Below are positions 29,466 through 39,203 of a DNA stretch of 64,000 nt, piece after piece. The stretch is from Ustilago trichophora (Eukaryota; Basidiomycota; Ustilaginomycetes; Ustilaginales; Ustilaginaceae). Both the position numbers and the translations under genes were made by a program. Location: positions 248,001 to 312,000 of the forward strand of contig OOIN01000027.1 of the NCBI GenBank assembly GCA_900323505.1, written 5' to 3'. Numbering within the stretch: the stretch's first letter is position 1; each line of letters opens with the position of its first letter. The notes under the pieces are model-generated. The model was not told the DNA's origin. It ran no database searches and saw only the letters and a list, made by a program, of their open reading frames with translations.

Positions 29466-30980
29466 ATGAATTCCTCAGACGCTTCTACACTCTCTGGTCA
29501 GAGTACTTCGCTACAACAGGAATGGATGCGACAGCGAGGCACCGAGAAGACATCCGAACAGAAAGGTGAACAGTCGAAAGATTCAGTCGAAGTCTTTGAG
29601 GCATGGTGTTCCCAGCTGGAGCCGGAAGAAGTCAAGTCACGCATCCCTTTCGAAGCATCCGACCAACAACAAGGTCTTTCGATCCACTTCCAGCCGTCGT
29701 GTCGAGCTTCGGACGCCATTGGTTCCTACGCAGGCTACTTTGGAGCTCACGCCATGAGCCAGCCCCCGAGTCAGGCGATTTCATCCCAGTCCTCTACCTC
29801 TCGGTTGTCGGGCGTGTCATCTTCCATCGAGGCTTTTCAAGACGCTCCTATGGCACAAACCCAAGGCAGGAAGACGCGTCGCTCTCTCAAGGCTCCCTAT
29901 CCATCCACTGCTGGCGTGCGCGACAGTATCTCGCCTTCGCCACTCGAAGCGCCTGCGGCTGGTCGCCATGACGCAGAGCTCAACGACTCCGATCCGAATA
30001 GATCGGGCTTGTACTCGGAAGAGCCTCGCGGGCCTCGCACGCCATCCAACGAAGTAGGATTGCTCAAGGACATCTACGACACGACGCAATGCTTCTGGCT
30101 TGTGTCGGAAAACAGAATGGCAGTGATGCAGGAGGAGCTCAAAGTGATCAAGGCTCGTATCGAGGATTCGGTCTCGAAGCAAGCACACGTCGGCTGGCAG
30201 GTGTCGCAGATCCTCCCGCTCCAGGTCGAGATCACGCAGAAGGTCATCGGCGCCGCTGAAGAGAGAAAGATCATTTTTGGCCGTATCAAAGCACTCGAAG
30301 AGTCGACGGCCATGTGGCAGCAAGAAGTCAAGGTCATGCTGGAAGCCATGCGGGCCGACTTTCGAGCCGGAGTGGAGATGATGCTCGAAATTGCACCCAA
30401 GGCTCGGAAGCAGCAGATTCAAAGGAACATCGACGAAGCAGCTGCAGCCTCAGTAAAGGGTAGCAACAAGAGAGCCGGCACCCCGAGCAAGAAGAGTAAC
30501 GTGCCCAAGGCAAAGAAGGGCAAGACGCAGGCTGGGGAGAGCGACGATTGCGTCCCCAAAACTTCACCTCTATCTCTCTCCTCGAGCTCTCCGCCCATGA
30601 AGACGGATCCTGCTCTAATTCAAGATTGGAATCAGCCGGCGCGGTCCAACAACGAACAGCCGCTCACCGGCGACATACGCATGGACAGCGATAAGCTGCC
30701 TCTTGAAACGTCTGTTTTAGCAGAGCGCCAGCATCTTGGCAATGACTGGCACCATCTTCGTAGCAGCCAGTTGAACAGCCACTTGCATCTCCGACCTCGT
30801 CCTCAGTCTGCCACATTCGCGGTGCAGGAGCCTGAAACTCAGACTCGACCTCACACCAGCGCATCCCAACACGCACCTTATGAGCATTTGAAGCCGCAAT
30901 ACCATCCTCAACCCACCAGACCTCACGTCCACGACATACAGCAGGGGTTCGGCTCCTTGGACGTGGCTCTCCGAGAGTAA
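29466..30980 (+). CDS. Unknown protein with a central coiled coil and basic tail
   Basis: I do not recognise this protein. I start it at the ATG at 29466 (MNSSDASTLSG, purine at -3), for 504 residues. An in-frame ATG at 29313 would add 51 mostly basic residues, including RIRRRARPL, which I think is leader sequence. The N-terminal half is Ser/Gln/Pro-rich. A helical region follows (LLKDIYDTTQCFWLVSENRM, then MQEELKVIKARIEDSVSKQ and EERKIIFGRIKALEESTAMW) of about 110 residues with heptad character. Next comes a Lys-rich segment (KGSNKRAGTPSKKSNVPKAKKGK) that could be a nuclear signal or DNA-contacting tail. The C-terminus is His/Pro/Gln-rich. The layout suggests a nuclear or structural regulatory protein, but no function is assigned. 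Confidence 0.65.
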   Translation: MNSSDASTLSGQSTSLQQEWMRQRGTEKTSEQKGEQSKDSVEVFEAWCSQLEPEEVKSRIPFEASDQQQGLSIHFQPSCRASDAIGSYAGYFGAHAMSQPPSQAISSQSSTSRLSGVSSSIEAFQDAPMAQTQGRKTRRSLKAPYPSTAGVRDSISPSPLEAPAAGRHDAELNDSDPNRSGLYSEEPRGPRTPSNEVGLLKDIYDTTQCFWLVSENRMAVMQEELKVIKARIEDSVSKQAHVGWQVSQILPLQVEITQKVIGAAEERKIIFGRIKALEESTAMWQQEVKVMLEAMRADFRAGVEMMLEIAPKARKQQIQRNIDEAAAASVKGSNKRAGTPSKKSNVPKAKKGKTQAGESDDCVPKTSPLSLSSSSPPMKTDPALIQDWNQPARSNNEQPLTGDIRMDSDKLPLETSVLAERQHLGNDWHHLRSSQLNSHLHLRPRPQSATFAVQEPETQTRPHTSASQHAPYEHLKPQYHPQPTRPHVHDIQQGFGSLDVALRE

Positions 30981-32338
30981 GGCGATGCCCTGGTCTACTG
31001 AGGTATCCACCGCACCGGCTCGCCGTCCGAACGCCCCTCTATATAGTCTGGTAAGAAGGTAGCTTTGCTGAAGTATCACAGCGTCCTCTTCCAACCTGTC
31101 TTTAATCACTGTAGTCTATGGTTCACGTACCGAAACTGATACCAAGTTGCCGACATTCGAGAACAAAAGTGTATGATAACTCGTAATGATCGCGAAAAGT
31201 AGTGCAACAGATAGACGATTCGATGCTGTACGGCGTGTCGGCAAGGCCATGTCAGCCCGATGAGATTGTTCCCAATGGCTCGTGTGACTTTCTGTCGGCC
31301 GCACCGAAGATGGATCGTCGAAAGAGCCGAAAAGTCGTGTGTGCATCGGCAGCGAGTCCAAAGAAGACAAGCGAGTCGACGTTGGCAATCAGCTATCCAA
31401 AAAAGTCGTAGTTGCCATGCCGATTTGGCTGAGGATGGCAAGAGGTGCGTGCTCCCCACTCAAACTGAAGTTCGGGGCATTTCTCACTTTTTGGTCCCTG
31501 AGAACGGATCGCGTGTCTGAAAAGAGAAGAAGACTCGAAATTCAGCTCAAGTTCACAACAGGCGAGCTTCGAGATGCGGAAACGCTCCGAAAACAAAGAA
31601 CGCTCGTTAAGAACCAGCAGCACACAGGGTACTGTACAATATTCGGGCCATGAAAAACGAAGAGACGACAGGAAACGCTCCGAGCTCCCCGGCGCCTTCC
31701 TTCCTTCGGCTGCCCGCTCGCGGCTTTCTTTTGAGCATACCGAAGCTGTCAGACAGCTCATCCCATGGAGATCCATCTGATCCTCTCTGGCATAGATGGC
31801 TTACTTTACCCTCGCTGATACCCACCATCTCATCTCTCTCCTCTCTGCAATCGCGCTCTGCAGACATCTATAGCATTCTGCCACCTCCAGACCACCCACT
31901 TGCTTTGAAGCCTCACCTGCTCTCAGTTCATATCGCACACGCCGCTGCAACCACCACCACAGCCCCACGAGGTCTTCTTCATTGACACACGAATTCAGAC
32001 CCTCTGGTTGGCGTTCAATCGACTTCACTTTCGGACCCATTTGTTCTTTTGAACTTCTCTCTGCGCTTCACCCTCCACAAAGCTTACCCCAGGAGCCACT
32101 ACCGGAATCGTTCCGAACGGCATAGACCCTCCCCACCACATCGCTCTCCTCCTAAAAGTGCCCGAAGGGAGACCCTCGTCGCATAGACTTGACTCGAAAC
32201 CATTCAATCTCCGCGCCTTTCTTTATTCTCCATCACCTCCGTCTCACCTTTTGCTATCGCGCCGCTCTTCGTACTTAAGCAACAATCCTGACAGCACCGA
32301 AGCAACGTGGTTCCAGCCCAACCTCACAGCACTATACG
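30981..32338. other. Intergenic region upstream of the copper transporter gene
   Basis: These 1.36 kb lie between two plus-strand genes. The last 600 bp are CT/CA-rich like a long 5' leader. Short frames on both strands (31393-31776 minus, 31650-31985 plus) have no domain features. I looked for TTTGCTC-type copper regulatory sites and found no exact copy. Confidence 0.5.
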
Positions 32339-33297
32339 ATGACTTCTCACGACCACTCTAGCATGTCCGGTATGTCGGGCATGTCGGGCATGTCTGGCAT
32401 GGGCGGCACGGCCTCCGATGCTTGCAGCATGAGCATGCTCGGCAACTGGCAGACCATCAACACCTGTGTGCTTACCGCATCATGGCACATCAAGACCGAA
32501 GCCCAGTTTGCCGGCACTTGCATCGGTGTCTTCCTCATCGTCTTTTTGGTCGAGACTGTGCGACGATACAGCCGCGAGTTTGACCGATGGATCCTCGAAC
32601 GCGCCATGATCGAGCGAAGAGAGACCCGGCGTCGCACCCAACACCTCAAGACAGAGATGGCCACGCGTCTCGTCGGTGCCGAAGCATCGCAGGATCGTTC
32701 GACGGTCAGCCAAAAGCTGGAGCAACTCGACTCGATCTTTTTCGGGATCCCTACTGGCAAGAAGGGATGCCGCCAAGCTGCAGTGGACTCGATGCGCTTC
32801 CGTCCCAAGATGTGGCAGCAGCTCTTGCGCTCGATCTTGTATGGCGTGCAGTTTACGGGTGCGGTACGTTACCAACCATACCGAACATAACACCTTCTCT
32901 ACTGGTTGTTGGAACACGAAGCTGACTTTCCCTATGCTTTCTTTTTTTCCGGTTTCTGAATGCATAGTACCTCGTCATGTTGATTGCCATGACGTTCAAC
33001 GGCTACATTATCATCGCTATCGTCCTCGGCGGCGTCTTCGGACACTTCTTCTCGACCTGGGACACGCTCGGATCTGCTCACCTCGTCGACGCCGACGACG
33101 GCATGGGTAACGGCTTCCCCTCGGACGGTGGTATTGTCGCAGCACCCAAGCAGGTTGGCGGCTCGGCTTGCTGTCAGACTGGTACAGGCAAAGACTCGGC
33201 CAGCGTTTCGAGCGTCTCCGACGATGAAAGTCACCTCAAGCGCCATGTCGTGACGCTGCCAGATCACGGGTATGGTTCGGGTGCCTGCTGCGTATAA
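32339..33297 (+). CDS. CTR1: Ctr-family high-affinity copper transporter (one intron)
   Basis: Exons 32339-32863 and 32968-33297 encode 284 residues. The 104-bp intron has a GTACGT donor and a GCATAG acceptor and falls in phase 0 between FTGA and YLVML. The extracellular N-terminus carries four tandem MSG units plus further Met residues (residues 9-33), the copper-capturing Mets motifs. TM1 is at about 57-77. TM2 (about 165-186) carries MxxxM (Met179, Met183). TM3 carries GxxxG (Gly196, Gly200). These are the defining selectivity and packing motifs of the family, which forms trimers and imports Cu(I). The cytoplasmic loop of about 85 residues is Arg-rich. The tail ends with Cys pairs (SACCQTG and GACCV), which may pass copper on or sense it. 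Confidence 0.93.
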
Positions 33298-33815
33298 TTT
33301 ACTTGAGATCTCGTTGTAGACGATGCTGTCACCGCTCACGAACTTTAATGACAGACCTGCTTGCACTGAAGCTGAGAGAGCTGTAACGTGGAAGAGTGTC
33401 CATCTTCTAGTGTTGCTATCAACGTCAGGGTGAGCAAATGCGGCCATCGACTCATGCCACGTCTGAGCTCGTCGAGCCGTCTCGATTGATTGATGTCATG
33501 TGCGGCGAGCTAGGCAGGTGACAGCCATGCTCACATTTGAGAGTGGGATGACCAACGATCGATATGGTGCTTGCAGCTTGAGCTGTGATCTTTGAGAGAA
33601 GCAGAGAGAGGGGCCGAGAGCAAGACGCGCATGGAACGTGCATTTCTAAATTGCACACACACGCAACTCAGCCGCGTGCTTTCTCGGGCCGCCAAGTGAC
33701 CAACACTGGTTTTGCACTTTGGCCTTTGGGTGTTGCTCTCTCACACGCTTTCAGCTTTCCACCATACTATATACCATCCCTCCGCCCAGGTGGCCATACC
33801 TCTCGTCTAGAAGTC
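33298..33815. other. Intergenic region between the Ctr gene and the VPS9 gene
   Basis: This 518-bp gap holds the 3' end of the Ctr gene and the promoter and leader of the VPS9-CUE gene. An in-frame extension of the VPS9 gene reaches back to a GTG at 33585 but is not used in my call. I see nothing else. Confidence 0.6.
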
Positions 33816-36800
33816 ATGGCGTCATCAAGCGAGCACACCGCAATCCCAGCTTCGGACGAGGCTGTTGACAGCAAAGAGGTCGCCTCCACAAAGACGACTA
33901 CAGCCACCAACGACAGAGACACCGCATCGGAAGAGCCGATAGTATCCAAGGAGGAGGGGGAGGAGGAGAGGGAAGCGAATTCAACGCCTTTCACCTCAGA
34001 AGATATCCTTGCCAGCAATGTGGACAAGCTGAGCCTCGATAATACCGCTGGCGGAGAAGCCGAAACTTCAAACACAGAGGCAGAAGCGGTCACAGCGCCA
34101 GCAGCACAAATCGGAAAGGACACAGCAGCGGAGCCAATACATGACCAAGCAGATGAAGCCGAAGCCGAGGAGACAAGCAGCAAGGCACAGGTCCAAGAGG
34201 AAGCCGCCGTGGCGCCATCGTCCAGCAATAGCGAAGAGTCCAAGCCAACAACGAGCACTACAGCCTCGGAAACTCGGATCGCTGCCAAGACAGACGAGCA
34301 AAAGCAAGAGCAGGAATCGGCACCTTCCCAGCCACCAGTTTCTCGGACCGCATCGACCGAAAAGCCAGCAACTGCAGCCCCCGAAACTGCCGGGCTTTCA
34401 GCGGATGTCAACAGATCTCAAGCTGACGAGAGCATTTCACCTCCCACGCCACCAAGCAAGGACGGCCCCCGACCACCAGCAAAGGAGCGCGCCATCGAGT
34501 CGATATCTGGTGCTGCGCAGTCCGATCTCTCTTCCACGCCAGTCGCGCAAAAGCTGTCAGGAGCGGAGCGAGAAGCTCTCGCAGACCCCGAGAGTGTAGC
34601 AGCCGTTGCGCACGCCTTTGGTCGAGACTCGCCCGCACTTCGCTCCTCCACGGATACACCTCAGCGGATTGCTACCCCCACTGACCATGCCCGACAGACG
34701 CTTCGATCAACGCCTAGCGAGAAGCAGAAGGAAAGCCTCGATTCGAGCTCTGGCGACAACGAAATAGGATCCGGCAAGGACGCATCGTTCGGGCCATCGC
34801 AGGCTGCAGCATCCTCTGCTCCCACAGAACAAGGTGCTGCCTCCGAAGCAGAAAAGTCAAAGGAGGACAGCAAGGATGAGACTGCTTCTCGCGGTGGTAT
34901 CCGGATCGGACAAGGTCCACCTGCAGCAACCCAAGCGAGCGAGGAGCAGCCCTTCGACTTCAACCGATTCCTCGAGCAGATGAAGCACAGGAGTGCACAG
35001 CCCGTCGGCGAATACGTTCGCAGCTTCATCAAGGGCTTTGCCAAGAAGCCCTACCGCACTCAAGACCAGATCAAGCTCATCTTTGACTTTCTCGACTTTA
35101 TCTCTGCGCGCATGCGGGAGTGCGATGTCTGGAAGAATCTGAGCGACACTGATTTTGAAAACGCCAAGGAAGCCATGGAGAAACTCGTCATGAACCGTCT
35201 CTATCCATACACTTTCACTCCTGCCGTCCAGAAGGAAGGAAGATGGGCTGTTCAGACCGATGATCTCGAACGCGACAGAGTGCTCAGGCAGCGCATCGGT
35301 CTGTTTGGCTGGCTCAACGAGGAGCACCTGGATGTACCTGTGGGAGACCATTCACGTGGCTTCATCGAATTTTCGATCCAAGAGCTGCTCAAGATCAACC
35401 ACTACAAGGCACCTCGTGACAAGCTCATCTGCATCCTCAACTGCTGCAAGGTCATCTTTGGCATGATTCGACACCTTTCGACACAAGAGAACGCAGACAC
35501 CTTTATCCCAGTGCTCATCTTTGTGGTGCTCAAGGCGAATCCGGAGCACCTCATTTCGAATGTCGAGTACATCAGCCGTTTCCGCAATCCGGACCGTCTC
35601 TCGAGCGAGTCGGGCTACTATCTGTCGAGTTTGATGGGAGCCATCTCCTTTATTGAGACAATGGACTACACCTCGCTCAGCAACATCACCCAAGAGGAAT
35701 TCGAGAAGCGTGTCGAAGATGCCGTCTCCTCGCTGCCAGAACCTGAACCTTCAGCAGCAACAAATGCAGCGGCCGAAGCGAGTTTGTTGGCTCCGCCCAC
35801 CACGCCTCCGCCAAGAGGCTCGCAGTCCCCGTTCGGATACCCGCAGCATCAACGCAGCGTCAGCGCCAACAGCGTATCTGCTCCGTCGGGGCCAGGCGAA
35901 GAAGCTGCCAAAGCGCTTCCGTTTACGCCCATGGCAGCTTCGCTTGCCGATGACACTCGTGCCTTCTTCCTGCGAACCGGAGAGGCGGCGCGAACCGGTC
36001 TGAGTCGGCCCATGGGCGCGCTCGGTAGGCTCATCAACGAGGGTATTGAGGGTATTCGTACGCCTAGTGGCAGCAACAACGACAGTGGCGCTTCTACAGA
36101 AAGACAAAACTCACCCGCGCCCACTTCAGCGCCTGGCTCTGGTGATGTGCCGCAGTCCACCTCGAGGCCGAAACTGTTTGGGGGTCTATTCGGATCTTTG
36201 GATACTGCAGACCGTGCGACGCAGTCACGCACGGCAGGCTATCCGGGACAGCAGAGCGGCCGCAGATCCACCATGCTGGTCAATGACGAACCACAGACAC
36301 CTTTCACTGGCGACCTCGCGCACCACCCGTATCATGCCGGTGCCGCTGGAGTAGCACCCAACGCGCCGGCCCGCCTTGTGCGACCGAATGTAGCACAGAG
36401 AAGCCACTCGAACGACGGTATCATGTTTGACGACGAGTCGGTGGGCCGTCGCCATCTCATGGCGACATCGGCGGGGGCTGGGCAGGGTCAGCGTGACGCA
36501 TACTTTGACAACTACGACGAGGACGACGAAACAGATGCGACTCGATCTACGCCCAATGCAGCCGCGGCCGAACCGATGCGCCGTCGCATGCAGATGCAAC
36601 AGAGCTTGGGACGCGGCTTCGATGATGGCGCCGGCTTTCCTGGCACACCGTCTCGCCGAGCGGTCGGAGGAGAGGAGCAAGGGCGACTGCAGCCCGGTCG
36701 CAGGGAGGAGATCGCATACGAGAACGCTCAGACGGAGCAGGCGATCCAGCGCTCGCTCATGGATCAAGAACATCTGGATGCAGTCCACGCCGATGAAGCA

Positions 36801-36935
36801 GCTCAAAATTCGGCCAGCGTAGAGACGCTCAAGTCGATCTTCCCCACCATGGACGACGGAGTGATCCAGATGGTGTTGCAGGGGTGTGAAGGCAACGTGG
36901 AGACGGCGATCGATCGTCTTTTGGAGATGCAGTAG
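33816..36935 (+). CDS. VPS9: VPS9-CUE Rab5-type guanine nucleotide exchange factor
   Basis: One exon encodes 1039 residues from the ATG at 33816 (MASSSEHTAIPASDE). The VPS9 catalytic domain is at about 380-625: FNRFLEQMKHRSAQPVGEYV, IKLIFDFLDFISARMRECDVW, MEKLVMNRLYPYTF, APRDKLICILNCCKVIFGM, the NADTFIPVLIFVVLKANPEHL helix with the Asp that contacts the Rab nucleotide, and GYYLSSLMGAISFIETMD. A CUE ubiquitin-binding domain ends the protein (about 1000-1039, VETLKSIFPTMDDGVIQMVL). In yeast, Vps9 activates Vps21/Rab5 and its CUE domain binds monoubiquitin, linking cargo sorting to endosome fusion. The first 370 residues are acidic, Ser/Thr/Ala-rich and likely disordered. The linker between the domains is also long, so the protein is over twice the size of yeast Vps9. 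Confidence 0.92.
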   Translation: MASSSEHTAIPASDEAVDSKEVASTKTTTATNDRDTASEEPIVSKEEGEEEREANSTPFTSEDILASNVDKLSLDNTAGGEAETSNTEAEAVTAPAAQIGKDTAAEPIHDQADEAEAEETSSKAQVQEEAAVAPSSSNSEESKPTTSTTASETRIAAKTDEQKQEQESAPSQPPVSRTASTEKPATAAPETAGLSADVNRSQADESISPPTPPSKDGPRPPAKERAIESISGAAQSDLSSTPVAQKLSGAEREALADPESVAAVAHAFGRDSPALRSSTDTPQRIATPTDHARQTLRSTPSEKQKESLDSSSGDNEIGSGKDASFGPSQAAASSAPTEQGAASEAEKSKEDSKDETASRGGIRIGQGPPAATQASEEQPFDFNRFLEQMKHRSAQPVGEYVRSFIKGFAKKPYRTQDQIKLIFDFLDFISARMRECDVWKNLSDTDFENAKEAMEKLVMNRLYPYTFTPAVQKEGRWAVQTDDLERDRVLRQRIGLFGWLNEEHLDVPVGDHSRGFIEFSIQELLKINHYKAPRDKLICILNCCKVIFGMIRHLSTQENADTFIPVLIFVVLKANPEHLISNVEYISRFRNPDRLSSESGYYLSSLMGAISFIETMDYTSLSNITQEEFEKRVEDAVSSLPEPEPSAATNAAAEASLLAPPTTPPPRGSQSPFGYPQHQRSVSANSVSAPSGPGEEAAKALPFTPMAASLADDTRAFFLRTGEAARTGLSRPMGALGRLINEGIEGIRTPSGSNNDSGASTERQNSPAPTSAPGSGDVPQSTSRPKLFGGLFGSLDTADRATQSRTAGYPGQQSGRRSTMLVNDEPQTPFTGDLAHHPYHAGAAGVAPNAPARLVRPNVAQRSHSNDGIMFDDESVGRRHLMATSAGAGQGQRDAYFDNYDEDDETDATRSTPNAAAAEPMRRRMQMQQSLGRGFDDGAGFPGTPSRRAVGGEEQGRLQPGRREEIAYENAQTEQAIQRSLMDQEHLDAVHADEAAQNSASVETLKSIFPTMDDGVIQMVLQGCEGNVETAIDRLLEMQ

Positions 36936-37347
36936 AGCGTTCAGATGTCAATCTCATGTTGCGTCCAACGTCGAATGAAGTGAAGCGTGGTGAAGCGTGT
37001 GTCGTTGCGATAAGAAGGTGAGAATGGTTGGTGTTTTTAGCCTCTGTCATCAGACGCTACAAACAGCACAACTCGATCGGTGCACAGGATTAGCCGGAAG
37101 GGTTCCGCGGGAACTCAAGCCGAGCCAAATAAGTGCGCACATTGACCACGTTTTATCTTTCCCGAAGCGCACGGGATGCAAGAGCGTCACAGAGAGCATG
37201 CTGTGTGCAACGGTAGCGATCGAATGATGACCTCAGAGCCTATCGCGACGTTGGCCACATGTAGAGTCGATATGCTCTTTTTGTGTCTCTCTGCTCCCGT
37301 GGCGGGACTGAGGCTTGCATCTCGGATTCTTGCGCTGGCGCCACCAC

Positions 37348-37374
<27 letters not shown>
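37348..37374. repeat. (GA)n microsatellite
   Basis: About 13 GA units lie in the intergenic region upstream of the LUFS regulator gene. Confidence 0.95.
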
Positions 37375-37378
<4 letters not shown>

Positions 37379-37841
37379 GAAAATCTCAAGAAAAAATGAA
37401 AACGCGAGGCGAGACCTTTTGTCAATCACATGGGCCAAGAAAGCAGGGCAGCCAAGCGAGATGTCTTCTTTCCTGCTGTGCGATGTGCTTGTGTGCCTGG
37501 CTTTTCATCAACAGATTCGGACCGGCGAACTCAAACGCTACCTGTACACTCTGCTATGCAAATGTGCGTTCCTTCTCAGCCTAGTCGCGATTGTATTTCC
37601 GCCCATTGTGAGGCTGCGGGTATGACAAATCAAGTCAGAACAGAGTACAGATCCAGACGGTCGGAAGAAAAGAGGAGTGTCCAATGATGAAAAAGCAGAT
37701 ATGGTTGGTTGTGCATGCAGTGTCATCTGGTCAGAGCAGCAAAGCGTTTTTTTCTTTTTCTTGTTTTTTCTTTTTTGGTTCCGCACTCGGCGTCAACTGA
37801 AATTCGCGTCCGAATTTCATGTTGCACGTTATTACAAACTA

Positions 37842-37895
37842 CTGTACACTGTACACGGTACACAGTCCACAGTACATACATCGTACAGTACACAC
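37842..37895. repeat. Cluster of GTAC palindromes
   Basis: Six GTAC tetramers, mostly as TGTACAC, GGTACAC or AGTACA variants, occur in about 54 bp. The pattern suggests either a degenerate tandem repeat or an array of binding sites for a dimeric regulator. It lies about 1.3 kb upstream of the LUFS gene. Confidence 0.7.
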
Positions 37896-39203
37896 AGAGA
37901 CGAGAAGGGTGTGTAGACGTGTGCCTCAGTCAAGAGGCGGCTCAGTTCGACCTCCGACACAGACCACCACTCTATAAGAGACATCTTATGCGCATTTTTC
38001 TGGCTGAATTGGCGGCTGGGTTTCTCGGTCTGTTCGTTGGTGGGTCGATAGTGCAAGATGAGCTTCCCTCACACACGAGTTTGTGTGTGTGTGTGTTCTC
38101 CTTCCCGTGTTGCATTACGCATTCTCTGTGTGTATTCTGCAGCGCACCGGCTTCATTTCTCTCTCTCCCTCTCTCTATCTATTCTTGGCCTTTTACGCTC
38201 TTCTAGAGAGACTCTCCTTCCGGTTCCTCGCCGGGCCGTGCAGCAGAAAGGCCCATCTGATTCGGCAGGAATCGTAAAGGTCTCGGTCTGTGGTACACTC
38301 GAAACCGAACGAACCCTTTCCGCTCTTCTGCTCTCACGCTGCGCACCATCTGCACGGTTGCAGCCCAACCATGCATGAATTCTCTCACTTCTGTACAGTA
38401 GTCATTCTCTTTGTGTCTCGTTCCCTCCTCGGTCTGTCATGCCCCCGCCGCCCCCGCCTCCTCCTCCTCCGTCAAGTGATGAATCCGTTGGCGGGCAACA
38501 AGAGGAGGCCACCTTTCATCAAACTCAGGTGCTAACTATCTTGGAGACAACAACGTGGCTGCACGGATCCTCTTCTCCAAGGGGCTTCGACGTTTGTTTG
38601 TCTTTCCTAGCTTTCCTCTTTGCATTCTACCATATCATTGTTCTGGACGATGGAGATGTTTCGCTCTAGCGCAAGCGACTTGTAGCTTGCCCGACTTCAC
38701 TGCCACAGCTACTACGACCACGCTCGACTCCTGGTGTTCATAGGTCAACGACCTCCATCGACCCTCTTCTTCCTGGCGTACTCTGATAAGCGACTTTCTC
38801 GAACACTACGTGCCGAGTGGCCAGCGACGCTGCTCAGGCAGGACCACAAAGAGCCTGCAGCGGCAGCAAGCTAGCAGATCGCTATTGATACGGACGCTTC
38901 CCGGCACCGCGGATCTGAATCTCCGATCTCGGCATCGAAAGCAAAGCATTGTTTATCTGGTGTACTTCCACGGAGCATTGGTTGGCAGCAGCACCACCTA
39001 CCACTCCTCCGAGCACGTCTCAGCGATCAGGGTAGCATACACGCAGACTGGCCATCGGATCTCCTCCCCTTGCCCAAACCCAACAACGAACGACCAACCC
39101 CATCATCCTACCACCCGATCTCGAATGTTGCCCTCCTCTCGACCGCCACTCTTCTTCTAATCACACAGACGTAGCAGCACCTCGCTGTATAGTCGGACGC
39201 AGC

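Larger units (their letters stand above)
36936..39203. other. Long upstream region of the LUFS regulator gene
   Basis: These 2.27 kb separate the VPS9 gene from the LUFS gene on the same strand. They contain a GA microsatellite (37348-37374), a cluster of six GTAC sites (37842-37895), a GT run near 38078-38098, CT runs, and a 76-codon ATG frame at 38439-38669 starting with ten prolines. From about 38700 the sequence is CA/CT-rich, like a 5' leader. A long upstream region is usual for fungal developmental regulators. I see no independent gene that I can support. Confidence 0.5.

Noticed and set aside
33585..33815. Upstream extension of the VPS9-CUE protein
   Set aside because: It begins at a GTG, not an ATG, and adds residues unlike the family; the ATG at 33816 is preferred.
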